From Thiotrichales bacterium 19S9-11 (GTDB lineage: Bacteria > Pseudomonadota > Gammaproteobacteria > Francisellales > Francisellaceae): a stretch of 64,000 nt of DNA. A model generated the notes under the pieces. That model saw only the letters and a list, made by a program, of their open reading frames with translations, was not told the DNA's origin and did not search any database. The position numbers were made by a program, and so were the translations under genes. Each line of letters begins with the position of its first letter. Position 1 is the first letter of the stretch. The stretch is from contig JAKJJT010000004.1 of the NCBI GenBank assembly GCA_021713395.1, positions 95,737 through 159,736 of the forward strand, read 5' to 3'. Shown here piece after piece: positions 55,456 to 64,000 of this stretch.

Positions 55456-58400
55456 GTGTCTCAAGATAAAAAAAGCACGATGGATGGTTTGCTTAATAGA
55501 AAAATAATAAAAATCAAAAAACTCTTTGTTGCTGTTTTTAAATCGCTGAGAAAACAGTCACTAGGCGTTAAGTCTAAAAAAACACCTTTCAATGAAAAAA
55601 CGATTGAATACCTCTACAACTATGAAGAGGGTGGCATCAGTTATATTGACAATAATAACCAGGATACTAACGCTAAAGGATCAGCTTCTTCCAATCTAAG
55701 CGATAAAATAAAAGAAATAGCCGAAAGTGACCAAGATCATTCAATCAAAATCTCTAAACTAAGACAAATGTTAGAATATCGTTTCATGTTTGATGGTGCA
55801 GCCGTTGAAACAGTTGATATTGCAAATGATGTTTCAGAAGACGAGCATAGTGATATTTTAAAAGCTCTAAGTGAAAATGAAAAAGCAGACGCAGCTGATA
55901 GTGTCTATGAACTATTTGGTCAAAGTAATATCAATTTAGATAAGGATTATTCGGTCTATGAGGAAGTAGTTATCATTGATGCCCGCCTAAGAGATTCTTA
56001 TCAGCTAATTACAGAAATTTCTAGAAAGGCATCGGTTGAGTATTTAGGCATTGATGAAAATGGCGTTACTGAGATTACTTCACTTTTAGAAAAATACGAT
56101 AACTTATCGGCACTTCATATCATAACACATGGTCAGCAGGCAGAGCTTAGACTAGGTAATATGATTTTAAATCAAGATAATATTGATAATTATCAAGGCT
56201 CTTTAGAAAAATGGGGAGAAGCACTCTCAGCAAGTGGTGATATTTTATTCTATGGATGTAACGTTGCTGAAGGTGAAAAAGGTCTTGAGTTTATTAATAA
56301 AATTAGAACGTTTACTGGTGCAGATGTTGCAGCATCAACAGATGACACGGGTAGTCCGCTTTTAGGAGGAGATAGTGAGCTAGAGTATAACTTGGATGTT
56401 GATGTTGAAGAAATTATCTCTTTTGATTCGTATGAATATTTATTAGCACCGCCAGATTTATACTTTATCGATTTTAGTTTAGAGCAAACGTTAAATGGTG
56501 AGGCATCAGGTGATGGTTTTGGTTATGACGTTGCTTTCAGTGGTGATGGCTCAACAGTTATTGTTGGGGGTATTGGTAATGATGGTGGTGGGACGAGTTC
56601 AGGGCATGCGAGAATTTTTAGTTTTGATGGTACAAGTTGGAGTCAAGTGGGGGCTGATATTGATGGTTCAGCAGGAGATCAAGCAGGTGGGTCAGTTGCA
56701 ATTAGTGAAGATGGAACAACCGTTGCTATTTTTTCAAGCTATGGAAGTGCTTCTAGCAATGGTGTCGTTAAAACCTATGACTGGGATGGCACAACTTGGA
56801 ATAGACGTACAGATAATATAGCGTCAACAACAAATGGAACAAATGCAAATGCTAATGTTATTTCACTTAGTAATGATGGATTAACAATAGCAGTTGGTGA
56901 AGTAAAGTGGTCAGATGGGCTGCCTGCGAGTGAGCAAGATGGGCGTGTACGTATTTTTGACTGGAATACAGGCACAACAAGTTGGGATTTGCGAGGTACA
57001 CAAATAGAAACAGCATCATTTTCAGATGATTGGTTTGGCCGCATTGCCTTAAGTGGTGATGGAGATACGATTGTTGTTGGTGCAGCTGCATTTGGTACAG
57101 AAAGAGGTAGAATGAGAATTTATGGGTGGGATGGAACTGACTGGTCTTTAAAGGGCTCAGGAGCAAGTAGTATTCCAGGGGAAGCAGATTATGATCGTTT
57201 TGGTCGTGGTCTTGCAGTTAATGATGATGGGACAAGAGTTGCTGTAGGTGCAAGGTATAGTGGAACAGACCGAGGGAAGGTTTATATCTATGATTATAAC
57301 TCAGGGAGTGATAGTTGGAGTGAAACAGCAACTATTTTAGGTAAGGCTAATAATGATGTTTTTGGTGTTGGCCTTGGATTTAATAGAGATGGAACAAGAC
57401 TTATTATTGGGGCAACTGAAGCAACAAATAGTGAAGAAGGTTATGCGCAAATTTATGATTATGATGGAACTAGTTGGACACAAATAGGTGTTGATATCAA
57501 TGGTGATGCCAATGACGATAGATTTGGATATGCTGTTTCAATGAGTGATGATGGCTCCAAAGTAATCATTGGTGCGTATTCTGGAAATTATGTTAAGGTC
57601 TATAACTTAGTGACAGATACAGTGACTTTAAGTTATACAGAAAATGACTCGGCAACGGTTATCTATGATGAATTCTCAATTTATGATGTCGATGATACCA
57701 ATATAGATAGTGCAACAGTTACCATGACAAACTATGTGTCAGCTGAGGATGTTATTGGCTATAGTGCGGTAACCGGTATTACAGTTGATGCAACTACTGC
57801 CGGCATGTTATTGCTAAGTGGTAGTACTGCCTTAGCTGATTATGAAGCTTTCTTTGCAGGTGTGACTTATCAGAATACGTCAGATGATCCAAGTACAACA
57901 GCACGCACAGTAACCTATGTTGTTAATGATGGTGATGGTAACTCGAACACGATTACGGCAACGATTAATATTACCGCAACAAATGATGCACCGAGCGCAT
58001 CAGATAATACAATAACCACCAATGAAGATACGCCTTATACCTTTAGCGCATCTGATTTTAACTTTAGTGATGTTGATAGTGCTGATAGTTTGGCAAGTAT
58101 TAAAGTTACGTCATTAGAAACTGTTGGTGATTTGGAATTAAGTGGCGCAGCAGTTACTTTAAATCAAGTCATAGCAGTAGCAGATATTACAGGTGGCGCT
58201 TTAGTCTTTAGTTCAGTACAACATGCCAATGGTACAGATTACGATAGCTTTAATTTTAGTGTTAATGATGGCACAGTTGACTCAGCTTCTTCTTATACGA
58301 TGACAGTTGATGTCACAGCAGTAAATGATGCACCAGCAGGTAGTGATAATACACTTACAATTCTAGAAGATGCATCTCATACGTTTATATCAAGTGATTT

Positions 58401-61400
58401 TGGTTTTAGTGATCCAAATGATTCACCAGCTGATAGCTTTAATTCGGTGATTATTACAACAGTACCAAGTATCGGTAATTTAGAATTAAGTTCCGTTGCA
58501 GTCACAGCAGGTCAAGAAGTCTTAGTTAGTGATCTAGCTAATCTTATTTATAGCCCGGTAGCCAATGCGAATGGTACAAGTTATAGTTCATTTACATTCC
58601 AAGTTAAGGATGATGGCGGTACATCTAATGGTGGCGTAGATACGGATCAAAGTGCGAATACGATTACTTTTGATGTAACTGCTGTCAATGATGTTTCCGA
58701 GTTAGGCTTTATTAACTTCCAACAGTTAGGTGGTGATATCGATGGTGAAGCTGCTGGAGATGAGTTTGGTTTTAGTACAGCAGTTAGTGCAGATGGTACG
58801 ATTGTTGCGGTAGGGGCATATAAGAACGATGGAACAGGCGCAGATGCAGGCCATACTAGACTATATCAGTGGGATGGGACAAGCTGGAACCAATTAGGAA
58901 CTGATATTGATGGAGAGGCAACAGGGGATAAGAGTGGTTACTCAGTTGAGTTAAGTGAAGATGGGTTGACTGTTGCAATTGGTGCTATTAAGAATGCTGA
59001 TGGTGGTGCGAGCAGTGGCCATGTTAGAGTTTATGACTATAACGGTACTGATTGGATACAACGAGGTAATGATATTGATGGTGAAAATAATGGAGGAGAC
59101 TTTGGTTCATCGGTTAGTTTAAGCTCTAACGGCTTAACAGTTGCAGCAGGTGCGCCTTTTAGTACAGGATCAGATTATGGTTATGTAAAAGTCTATGATT
59201 GGAACGGTACCGCGTGGAGTCAAAGAGGTCTTAACATAGAAGGTGATACAGCTAGCGATGAATTAGGGCGAGATGTTAAATTAAGCGCAGATGGCCAAAC
59301 CTTAGTGATTGGAGCTCGAGGCAGTTCAGGTGCTGATAGAGTTGAAATTTATGACTGGAATGGTACCGCATGGAGTCAACGAAGTACAGATATAACGGGG
59401 GGGGCAGGTGCTGAGCGGTTTGGCTTTTCAGTTTCAGCTAGCTCAGATGGCGATCGAATTGCAATAGGTGCTCCGCATGCAGATGATAATGGCACTGACA
59501 GCGGTCGAGTTGAAATTTATGACTGGAATGGAACAGCTTGGGTTCAAGCTGGTTCTGACCTAATTGGCGCATCAGGTGATCAGTTTGGTACTAAAGTATC
59601 ATTAAGCGCAGATGGCCAGCGTTTAGCGATAGGTGCACCACTTAATGATGCAGGAGGTGCAGATGCAGGTTCGGTTAGTATTTATGATTGGAATGATACA
59701 ACGAGTGACTGGGAGCTTGTTGGTTCCAGTATATTAGGCGAAGCAGCGGATGATCGTCTTGATAGAGTGGCACTGAATAGTAATGGTAATATTCTTGTCG
59801 TAGGTGCAAGACTTAATGATGGCGTAAATGGTGCAGATAGTGGTCATGTTCGAGTTTATCAATTAACTTCAACAGCAGAAACTTTAGCTTATACCGAAAA
59901 TAATCCAGCAACGGTTATCTATAGTGAGTTCTCAATTATGGACGTTGATGACATCAATATAGAAAATGCTACAGTTCAGATGACGAACTTTATGGCTGCT
60001 GAAGATGTTATTGGCTATAGCGCCGTAACTGGTATTACCGTTGATACGACCACAGCTGGCATGTTGAAGTTAACGGGTAGTAGGTCATTATCAGATTATG
60101 AAACGTTCTTTGCAGGCGTTACTTATCAAAATACTTCAGATGATCCTAACACGACAGCACGCACAGTAACCTATGTAGTAAATGATGGTGATGGTGCTTC
60201 TAATACAATTACAGCGACGATTAATATTACAGCTGTAAATGATGCACCAGAAGGGTCAGATAATACTCTAACAATACTAGAAGATGCTTCTCATACTTTT
60301 GTCTCAGGTGATTTTGGCTTTAGTGATCCAAGTGAATCGGATAGCTTTAATTCAGTTATTATTACAAGTTTGCCTTTGGTTGGTGATTTAGAGTTAAGCT
60401 CAGTTGCAGTGACAGCAGGTCAAGAAGTTTTAGTTAGTGATTTAGCAAATCTTATTTATAGCCCAGTAGCGGATGCTAATGGTACAAGTTACAGTTCATT
60501 TACTTTCCAAGTTAAGGATGATGGCGGTACAGCCAATGGTGGCATAGATACGGATCAAAGTGCCAATACCATCACTTTTAATGTAACAGCCGTAAATGAT
60601 GCACCAGAAGGCACTGATAATACGTTAACAATTTTAGAAGATGCATCTCATACTTTTGTTGCTGGAGATTTTGGTTTTAGTGATCCAAATGATTCACCGG
60701 CAGATAGCTTTAATTCAGTGATTATTACAACTATACCAAGTGCAGGTAGTTTAGAATTAAGTTCAGTAGCAGTGACAGCAGGTCAAGAAATCTTAGTTAG
60801 TGATTTAGCAAATCTTATTTATAGCCCAGTAGCAGATGCTAATGGCACAAGTTATAGTTCATTTACATTCCAAGTTAAGGATGATGGCGGTACATCTAAT
60901 GGTGGCGAAGATACGGATCAAAGTGCGAACACTATTACTTTTGATGTCACGGCGATTAATGATGAGCCATCAGCGTCAGATAATACAATAACCACAAATG
61001 AAGATACGCCTTATACCTTTAGCGCATCTGACTTTAACTTTAGTGACGTTGACGGTGACTCATTAGCAAGTGTAGAGATTACTTCATTAGAAACAGCCGG
61101 TGATTTAGAACTTAATGGAACAGATGTAACAACAAATCAAGTTATAGCAGTAGCAGATATTACCAATGGCTTATTAGTCTTTAGTTCAGCCTTAAATGCC
61201 AATGGTGCCAGTTACGATAGTTTTAATTTTAGTGTTAATGATGGCGTAGCTGATTCATTAGCATCTTACACAATGACAGTTGATGTCACAGCTGTTAATG
61301 ATGAGCCATCAGCGTCAGATAATACAATAACCACAAATGAAGATACGCCTTATACCTTTAGCGCATCTGACTTTAACTTTAGTGACGTTGATGGCGATTC

Positions 61401-64000
61401 ATTAGCCAGTGTAGAGATTACTTCATTAGAAACAGTGGGTGATTTAAAACTTAATGGAACAGATGTTACACTAAATCAAGTCATAGCAGTAGCGGATATT
61501 ACTAGTGGTTTATTAGTCTTTAGTTCAGCTTTAAATGCAAATGGTACAAGTTACGATAGCTTTAACTTTAGTGTTAATGATGGCGTAGCTGATTCATTAG
61601 CATCTTACACAATGACAGTTGATGTCACAGCTGTTAATGATGAGCCATCAGCGACAGATAATACAATAACCACAAATGAAGATACGCCTTATACCTTTAG
61701 CGCATCTGACTTTAACTTTACTGATGTTGACGGCGATTCATTAGTAAGTGTTGAAATTACCTCATTAGAAACAGTGGGTGATTTAAAACTTAATGGAACA
61801 GATGTTACTTTAAATCAGGTTATAGCAGTAGCTGATATTACTAATGGCTTATTAGTCTTTAATTCAGTATCAAATGCAAATGGTGCAGGTTATGATAGCT
61901 TTAACTTTATTGTTAATGATGGTACAGCTGATTCCTTAGCATCTTATACAATGACAGTTGATGTCACAGCCGTTAATGATGAGCCGAGCGCGTCAGATAA
62001 TACAATAACCACAAATGAAGATACGCCTTATACCTTTAGCGCATCTGACTTTAACTTTAGTGACGTTGACGGCGATTCATTAGTAAGTGTAGAGATTACC
62101 TCATTAGAAACAGTGGGTGATTTAGCGTTAAGTGGATCAGCAGTTACTTTAAGTCAAGTCATAACAGTAGCAGAAATTACCGGTGGCTCTTTAGTCTTTA
62201 GTCCAGTTTTAAATGCCAATGGTGCAAGTTACGATAGCTTTAATTTTAGTGTTAATGATGGCACAGCGGATTCTTTAGCATCTTATACCATGACAGTTGA
62301 TGTTACAGCGGTTAATGATGCACCAGATTTAAGATTTGCTGATTTTGAACAATTTGGTAATGATGTGCTTGGTGAAAATGTTGATGATCAATTTGGTCAA
62401 ACAGCAGTTCTAAATGAAGATGGTTCAATCTTAGCAGTAGGTTCTAGATTTTATAATAATACTGGTTATGTCCAAGTTTATGTGCGAAATGGTGATTCAT
62501 GGGAGCAGCTTGGCGGTGATATTAATGGCGCAGCCTCTGGTGATAATTTCTCTGGTTTAGGTGGTGCTGTTTCTTTAAGTGCTGATGGAATGACAATAGC
62601 AATTGGTGCCTATACGAACGATACTGCTGGTAGTAATAGAGGTCAGGTTACAGTTTATCAATACAATGCAATAGGTGATAGCTGGGACTTAGTTGGTAAT
62701 GCGATTAATGGAGAAGCAAATAATGACAGATCTGGTTATTCTGTCTCTCTAAATTCTGATGGTACAAGGGTTGCAATTGGCGCAACTCAAAATGATGGCA
62801 ATGGTAGTAATAGTGGTCATGTTAGAGTTTATGATTTAGTTGGTGGAACATTATGGCAACAAGTTGGTGTTGATATTGATGGTGAAGTAGCCGGAGATCA
62901 ATCAGGTACTTCTGTTTCTTTAAGTTCTGATGGTACAAGGGTTGCGATTGGTGCAATTTATAATGATGGTAATGGTAGTAATAGCGGTCAGGTAAGAATT
63001 TATGATTGGAATGGAACAGCTTGGCAACAAGTTGGTAGTGATATTGATGGGGCTGTGGCAGGAGATGCTTTTGGTTGGTCTGTTGATTTAAGTTCAGATG
63101 GATCACGGGTTATTATTGGTGCTGGAAGCAATGATGAATTTGGTTCAGCTAGTGGAGAAGCTCAAGTTTATGATTTCAATGGAACTAATTGGGTGCAAGC
63201 AGGGCAAGATATTAATGGTAGAACTACATTTGACTTTTTAGGTCAAAGTGTTTCTATCAGTGGCGATGGATTAACGATAGCAGTAGGAGGAGAGAGTTAT
63301 CAGTCAAGTGGTTATGCACAAATTTATGACTGGGATGCAACGAGTTCTCTATGGGTACAGAGAGGATTAGATATTTATGGATCAGAAGGCGAATGGATTG
63401 GTGTAAGCATTAGTTTAAGCGGAGATGGTCATTATGTTGCAGTTGGAGCACCTTATCCTAATGTAGGTTCGGGTTTTGTAAGAACATATGATGTTACAAC
63501 ATATGTTACTGAGAAAACAATTACTTATACAGAAAACGATCCAGCAACTGTAGTTTCTGAAGAATTTATCATTACTGATGTAGATGATACTAATGTAGAA
63601 AGTGCAACAGTTACGATAACTAGCTTTATGTCCGGTGAAGATGTTATTGGCTATAGTGCAGTTACTGGTATTACAGTTGATGCAACAACTGCTGGCATGT
63701 TGTTACTAAGTGGTAGTGCGTCATTATCAGATTATGAAACGTTCTTTGAAGGCGTTACCTATCAAAATACGTCTGATGATCCAGATACAACAGCACGTAC
63801 AGTAACCTATGTAGTTAATGATGGTGATGATAATTCTAATATAATTACAGCAACGATTAATATTACAGCGGTTAATGATGCGCCAGATATCACAATCGGT
63901 GGAGGTTCAGCAGCAGAAAGCTTAACAGAGACTGATACGACGCTTTCAACGTCAGGCACGTTGGTTGCAACGGATGTTGATTTAACGGATGTTGTCACGT
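55456..64000 (+). CDS. Giant repetitive surface protein (DUF4347, FG-GAP, cadherin-like), 3' end outside window
   Basis: One frame stays open for at least 2848 codons to the right edge. The GTG start has AAGGTGG seven bases upstream; an ATG at 55480 is the alternative. After a basic leader, LEYRFMFDGAA at residues 106-116 is the LEPR-type motif that precedes DUF4347. That domain spans about 165-330 (LHIITHGQQAELRLGN, ILFYGCNVAEGEKGLEFI, GADVAASTDDTG). Then come three blocks of seven FG-GAP-like repeats, each followed by cadherin- or VCBS-like repeats ending in NDAP or NDEP. Such proteins are large adhesins or biofilm proteins, usually sent out by type I secretion. Secretion genes and RTX repeats are not in the window. 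Near-identical DNA repeats make assembly errors possible. Confidence 0.85.
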   Translation, partial: MSQDKKSTMDGLLNRKIIKIKKLFVAVFKSLRKQSLGVKSKKTPFNEKTIEYLYNYEEGGISYIDNNNQDTNAKGSASSNLSDKIKEIAESDQDHSIKISKLRQMLEYRFMFDGAAVETVDIANDVSEDEHSDILKALSENEKADAADSVYELFGQSNINLDKDYSVYEEVVIIDARLRDSYQLITEISRKASVEYLGIDENGVTEITSLLEKYDNLSALHIITHGQQAELRLGNMILNQDNIDNYQGSLEKWGEALSASGDILFYGCNVAEGEKGLEFINKIRTFTGADVAASTDDTGSPLLGGDSELEYNLDVDVEEIISFDSYEYLLAPPDLYFIDFSLEQTLNGEASGDGFGYDVAFSGDGSTVIVGGIGNDGGGTSSGHARIFSFDGTSWSQVGADIDGSAGDQAGGSVAISEDGTTVAIFSSYGSASSNGVVKTYDWDGTTWNRRTDNIASTTNGTNANANVISLSNDGLTIAVGEVKWSDGLPASEQDGRVRIFDWNTGTTSWDLRGTQIETASFSDDWFGRIALSGDGDTIVVGAAAFGTERGRMRIYGWDGTDWSLKGSGASSIPGEADYDRFGRGLAVNDDGTRVAVGARYSGTDRGKVYIYDYNSGSDSWSETATILGKANNDVFGVGLGFNRDGTRLIIGATEATNSEEGYAQIYDYDGTSWTQIGVDINGDANDDRFGYAVSMSDDGSKVIIGAYSGNYVKVYNLVTDTVTLSYTENDSATVIYDEFSIYDVDDTNIDSATVTMTNYVSAEDVIGYSAVTGITVDATTAGMLLLSGSTALADYEAFFAGVTYQNTSDDPSTTARTVTYVVNDGDGNSNTITATINITATNDAPSASDNTITTNEDTPYTFSASDFNFSDVDSADSLASIKVTSLETVGDLELSGAAVTLNQVIAVADITGGALVFSSVQHANGTDYDSFNFSVNDGTVDSASSYTMTVDVTAVNDAPAGSDNTLTILEDASHTFISSDFGFSDPNDSPADSFNSVIITTVPSIGNLELSSVAVTAGQEVLVSDLANLIYSPVANANGTSYSSFTFQVKDDGGTSNGGVDTDQSANTITFDVTAVNDVSELGFINFQQLGGDIDGEAAGDEFGFSTAVSADGTIVAVGAYKNDGTGADAGHTRLYQWDGTSWNQLGTDIDGEATGDKSGYSVELSEDGLTVAIGAIKNADGGASSGHVRVYDYNGTDWIQRGNDIDGENNGGDFGSSVSLSSNGLTVAAGAPFSTGSDYGYVKVYDWNGTAWSQRGLNIEGDTASDELGRDVKLSADGQTLVIGARGSSGADRVEIYDWNGTAWSQRSTDITGGAGAERFGFSVSASSDGDRIAIGAPHADDNGTDSGRVEIYDWNGTAWVQAGSDLIGASGDQFGTKVSLSADGQRLAIGAPLNDAGGADAGSVSIYDWNDTTSDWELVGSSILGEAADDRLDRVALNSNGNILVVGARLNDGVNGADSGHVRVYQLTSTAETLAYTENNPATVIYSEFSIMDVDDINIENATVQMTNFMAAEDVIGYSAVTGITVDTTTAGMLKLTGSRSLSDYETFFAGVTYQNTSDDPNTTARTVTYVVNDGDGASNTITATINITAVNDAPEGSDNTLTILEDASHTFVSGDFGFSDPSESDSFNSVIITSLPLVGDLELSSVAVTAGQEVLVSDLANLIYSPVADANGTSYSSFTFQVKDDGGTANGGIDTDQSANTITFNVTAVNDAPEGTDNTLTILEDASHTFVAGDFGFSDPNDSPADSFNSVIITTIPSAGSLELSSVAVTAGQEILVSDLANLIYSPVADANGTSYSSFTFQVKDDGGTSNGGEDTDQSANTITFDVTAINDEPSASDNTITTNEDTPYTFSASDFNFSDVDGDSLASVEITSLETAGDLELNGTDVTTNQVIAVADITNGLLVFSSALNANGASYDSFNFSVNDGVADSLASYTMTVDVTAVNDEPSASDNTITTNEDTPYTFSASDFNFSDVDGDSLASVEITSLETVGDLKLNGTDVTLNQVIAVADITSGLLVFSSALNANGTSYDSFNFSVNDGVADSLASYTMTVDVTAVNDEPSATDNTITTNEDTPYTFSASDFNFTDVDGDSLVSVEITSLETVGDLKLNGTDVTLNQVIAVADITNGLLVFNSVSNANGAGYDSFNFIVNDGTADSLASYTMTVDVTAVNDEPSASDNTITTNEDTPYTFSASDFNFSDVDGDSLVSVEITSLETVGDLALSGSAVTLSQVITVAEITGGSLVFSPVLNANGASYDSFNFSVNDGTADSLASYTMTVDVTAVNDAPDLRFADFEQFGNDVLGENVDDQFGQTAVLNEDGSILAVGSRFYNNTGYVQVYVRNGDSWEQLGGDINGAASGDNFSGLGGAVSLSADGMTIAIGAYTNDTAGSNRGQVTVYQYNAIGDSWDLVGNAINGEANNDRSGYSVSLNSDGTRVAIGATQNDGNGSNSGHVRVYDLVGGTLWQQVGVDIDGEVAGDQSGTSVSLSSDGTRVAIGAIYNDGNGSNSGQVRIYDWNGTAWQQVGSDIDGAVAGDAFGWSVDLSSDGSRVIIGAGSNDEFGSASGEAQVYDFNGTNWVQAGQDINGRTTFDFLGQSVSISGDGLTIAVGGESYQSSGYAQIYDWDATSSLWVQRGLDIYGSEGEWIGVSISLSGDGHYVAVGAPYPNVGSGFVRTYDVTTYVTEKTITYTENDPATVVSEEFIITDVDDTNVESATVTITSFMSGEDVIGYSAVTGITVDATTAGMLLLSGSASLSDYETFFEGVTYQNTSDDPDTTARTVTYVVNDGDDNSNIITATINITAVNDAPDITIGGGSAAESLTETDTTLSTSGTLVATDVDLTDVVT
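56477..57607 (+). repeat. FG-GAP block 1, seven repeats
   Basis: Seven units of about 53 residues with the pattern W-x-Q-x-G-x2-I-x-G-x-A, FGxxVxxSxDG, VAxGA, and RIYDWDGT. Later units are more regular than the second, where VGA is IFS. Seven units suggest one closed beta-propeller. Confidence 0.8.
58708..59867 (+). repeat. FG-GAP block 2, seven repeats
   Basis: Seven units begin with FQQLGGDIDGEAAGDEFGFS and end with SGHVRVYQL. Each has the GA-containing turn (VGAYKND, IGAIKNA, AGAPFST, IGARGSS, IGAPHAD, IGAPLND, VGARLND). Confidence 0.85.
60961..62316 (+). repeat. Four tandem 339-bp repeats (113 residues each)
   Basis: Units begin at 60961, 61300, 61639 and 61978 and end at 62316, each exactly 339 bp. 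All start with a DEPSA(S/T)DNTITTNEDTPY segment and contain FSASDFNFxDVDGDSL. Long stretches are identical at DNA level, including synonymous sites, which implies recent duplication or gene conversion. A diverged relative is at about 57994. Confidence 0.9.
62341..63498 (+). repeat. FG-GAP block 3, seven repeats
   Basis: Seven units run from DFEQFGNDVLGENVDDQFGQ to GSGFVRTYDV, with turns VGSRFYN, IGAYTND, IGATQND, IGAIYND, IGAGSND, VGGESYQ and VGAPYPN. A TYTENDPATV unit follows, as after blocks 1 and 2. Confidence 0.85.

Noticed and set aside
56495..56821. Open frame in another plus-strand phase inside the surface protein gene
   Set aside because: Low-complexity translation rich in Val, Met and Gln, caused by repeat composition.
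56775..57166. Open frames on the minus strand inside the giant surface protein gene
   Set aside because: They arise from the regular codon pattern of the repeats, have no ribosome sites, and the plus frame is continuous and clearly coding.
60961..62316. Considered as an intergenic or mobile repeat array
   Set aside because: The units are in frame, multiples of three and encode cadherin-like domains of one protein.

Overview
The window is an AT-rich stretch of bacterial chromosome from a gammaproteobacterium. The evidence is a proteobacterial bo3 oxidase operon (cyoABCDE), heptosyltransferases for an LPS core, hslR, rlmE, rmuC, a holD-like/rimI pair and a bifunctional PutA. Low GC, ankyrin and transglutaminase-like proteins and several toxin-antitoxin loci suggest a host- or protist-associated lineage such as Legionellales or the Francisella/Piscirickettsia group. 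That placement is inference; no 16S rRNA lies in the window. No phage, integrase or transposase gene was recognised.

Layout: 1-6.9 kb holds the end of rmuC and a surface-glycan cluster (galE, two GT4 enzymes, a GT9 enzyme, and a divergent GT4). 6.9-15.8 kb is a compact tyrosine/phenylalanine degradation locus: aromatic permease, fahA, hmgA, maiA, hpd and an amino-acid dehydrogenase on the minus strand, with a divergent acyl-AMP ligase that may activate the acetoacetate released. A perfect 20-bp palindrome lies in the divergent promoter region. 15.8-18.5 kb is an accessory island with a TumE-type and a RelE/HigA-type toxin-antitoxin pair, hairpins and two copies of a dispersed palindromic repeat. 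18.5-22.1 kb carries a second aromatic permease, a lipoprotein, adk and hslR. 22.2-28.05 kb is a Fur-box-headed operon combining a FecB-like binding protein, an opine dehydrogenase, an EamA exporter-like protein, two FecCD permeases and a FecE ATPase: a candidate opine-type metallophore synthesis, export and import system. A tRNA-Pro(GGG), waaC, nudC, an orphan antitoxin, a Bcr/CflA-like pump and putA follow to 35 kb.

35-48 kb mixes housekeeping genes (K+ channel, LplT-like MFS, holD-like, rimI, pyrG, cytochrome b561, MarR, rlmE) with lineage-specific proteins: a Rossmann-like protein, a Cys-His-Asp protein of transglutaminase type, an ankyrin/LRR-like protein, a pair of diverged paralogues, and a divergent toxin-antitoxin region. 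48.1-53.0 kb is cyoABCDE on the minus strand with an attenuator-like leader. After a small membrane protein and purA, a giant surface protein gene begins at 55456 and runs off the right edge. It has an LEPR-like motif, a DUF4347 domain, and three blocks of exactly seven FG-GAP-like repeats, each followed by cadherin-like repeats, including four tandem 339-bp units.

Many starts were moved downstream from the longest open frame to the codon with a good Shine-Dalgarno sequence; each entry says so. All family assignments come from reading motifs, not from searches.
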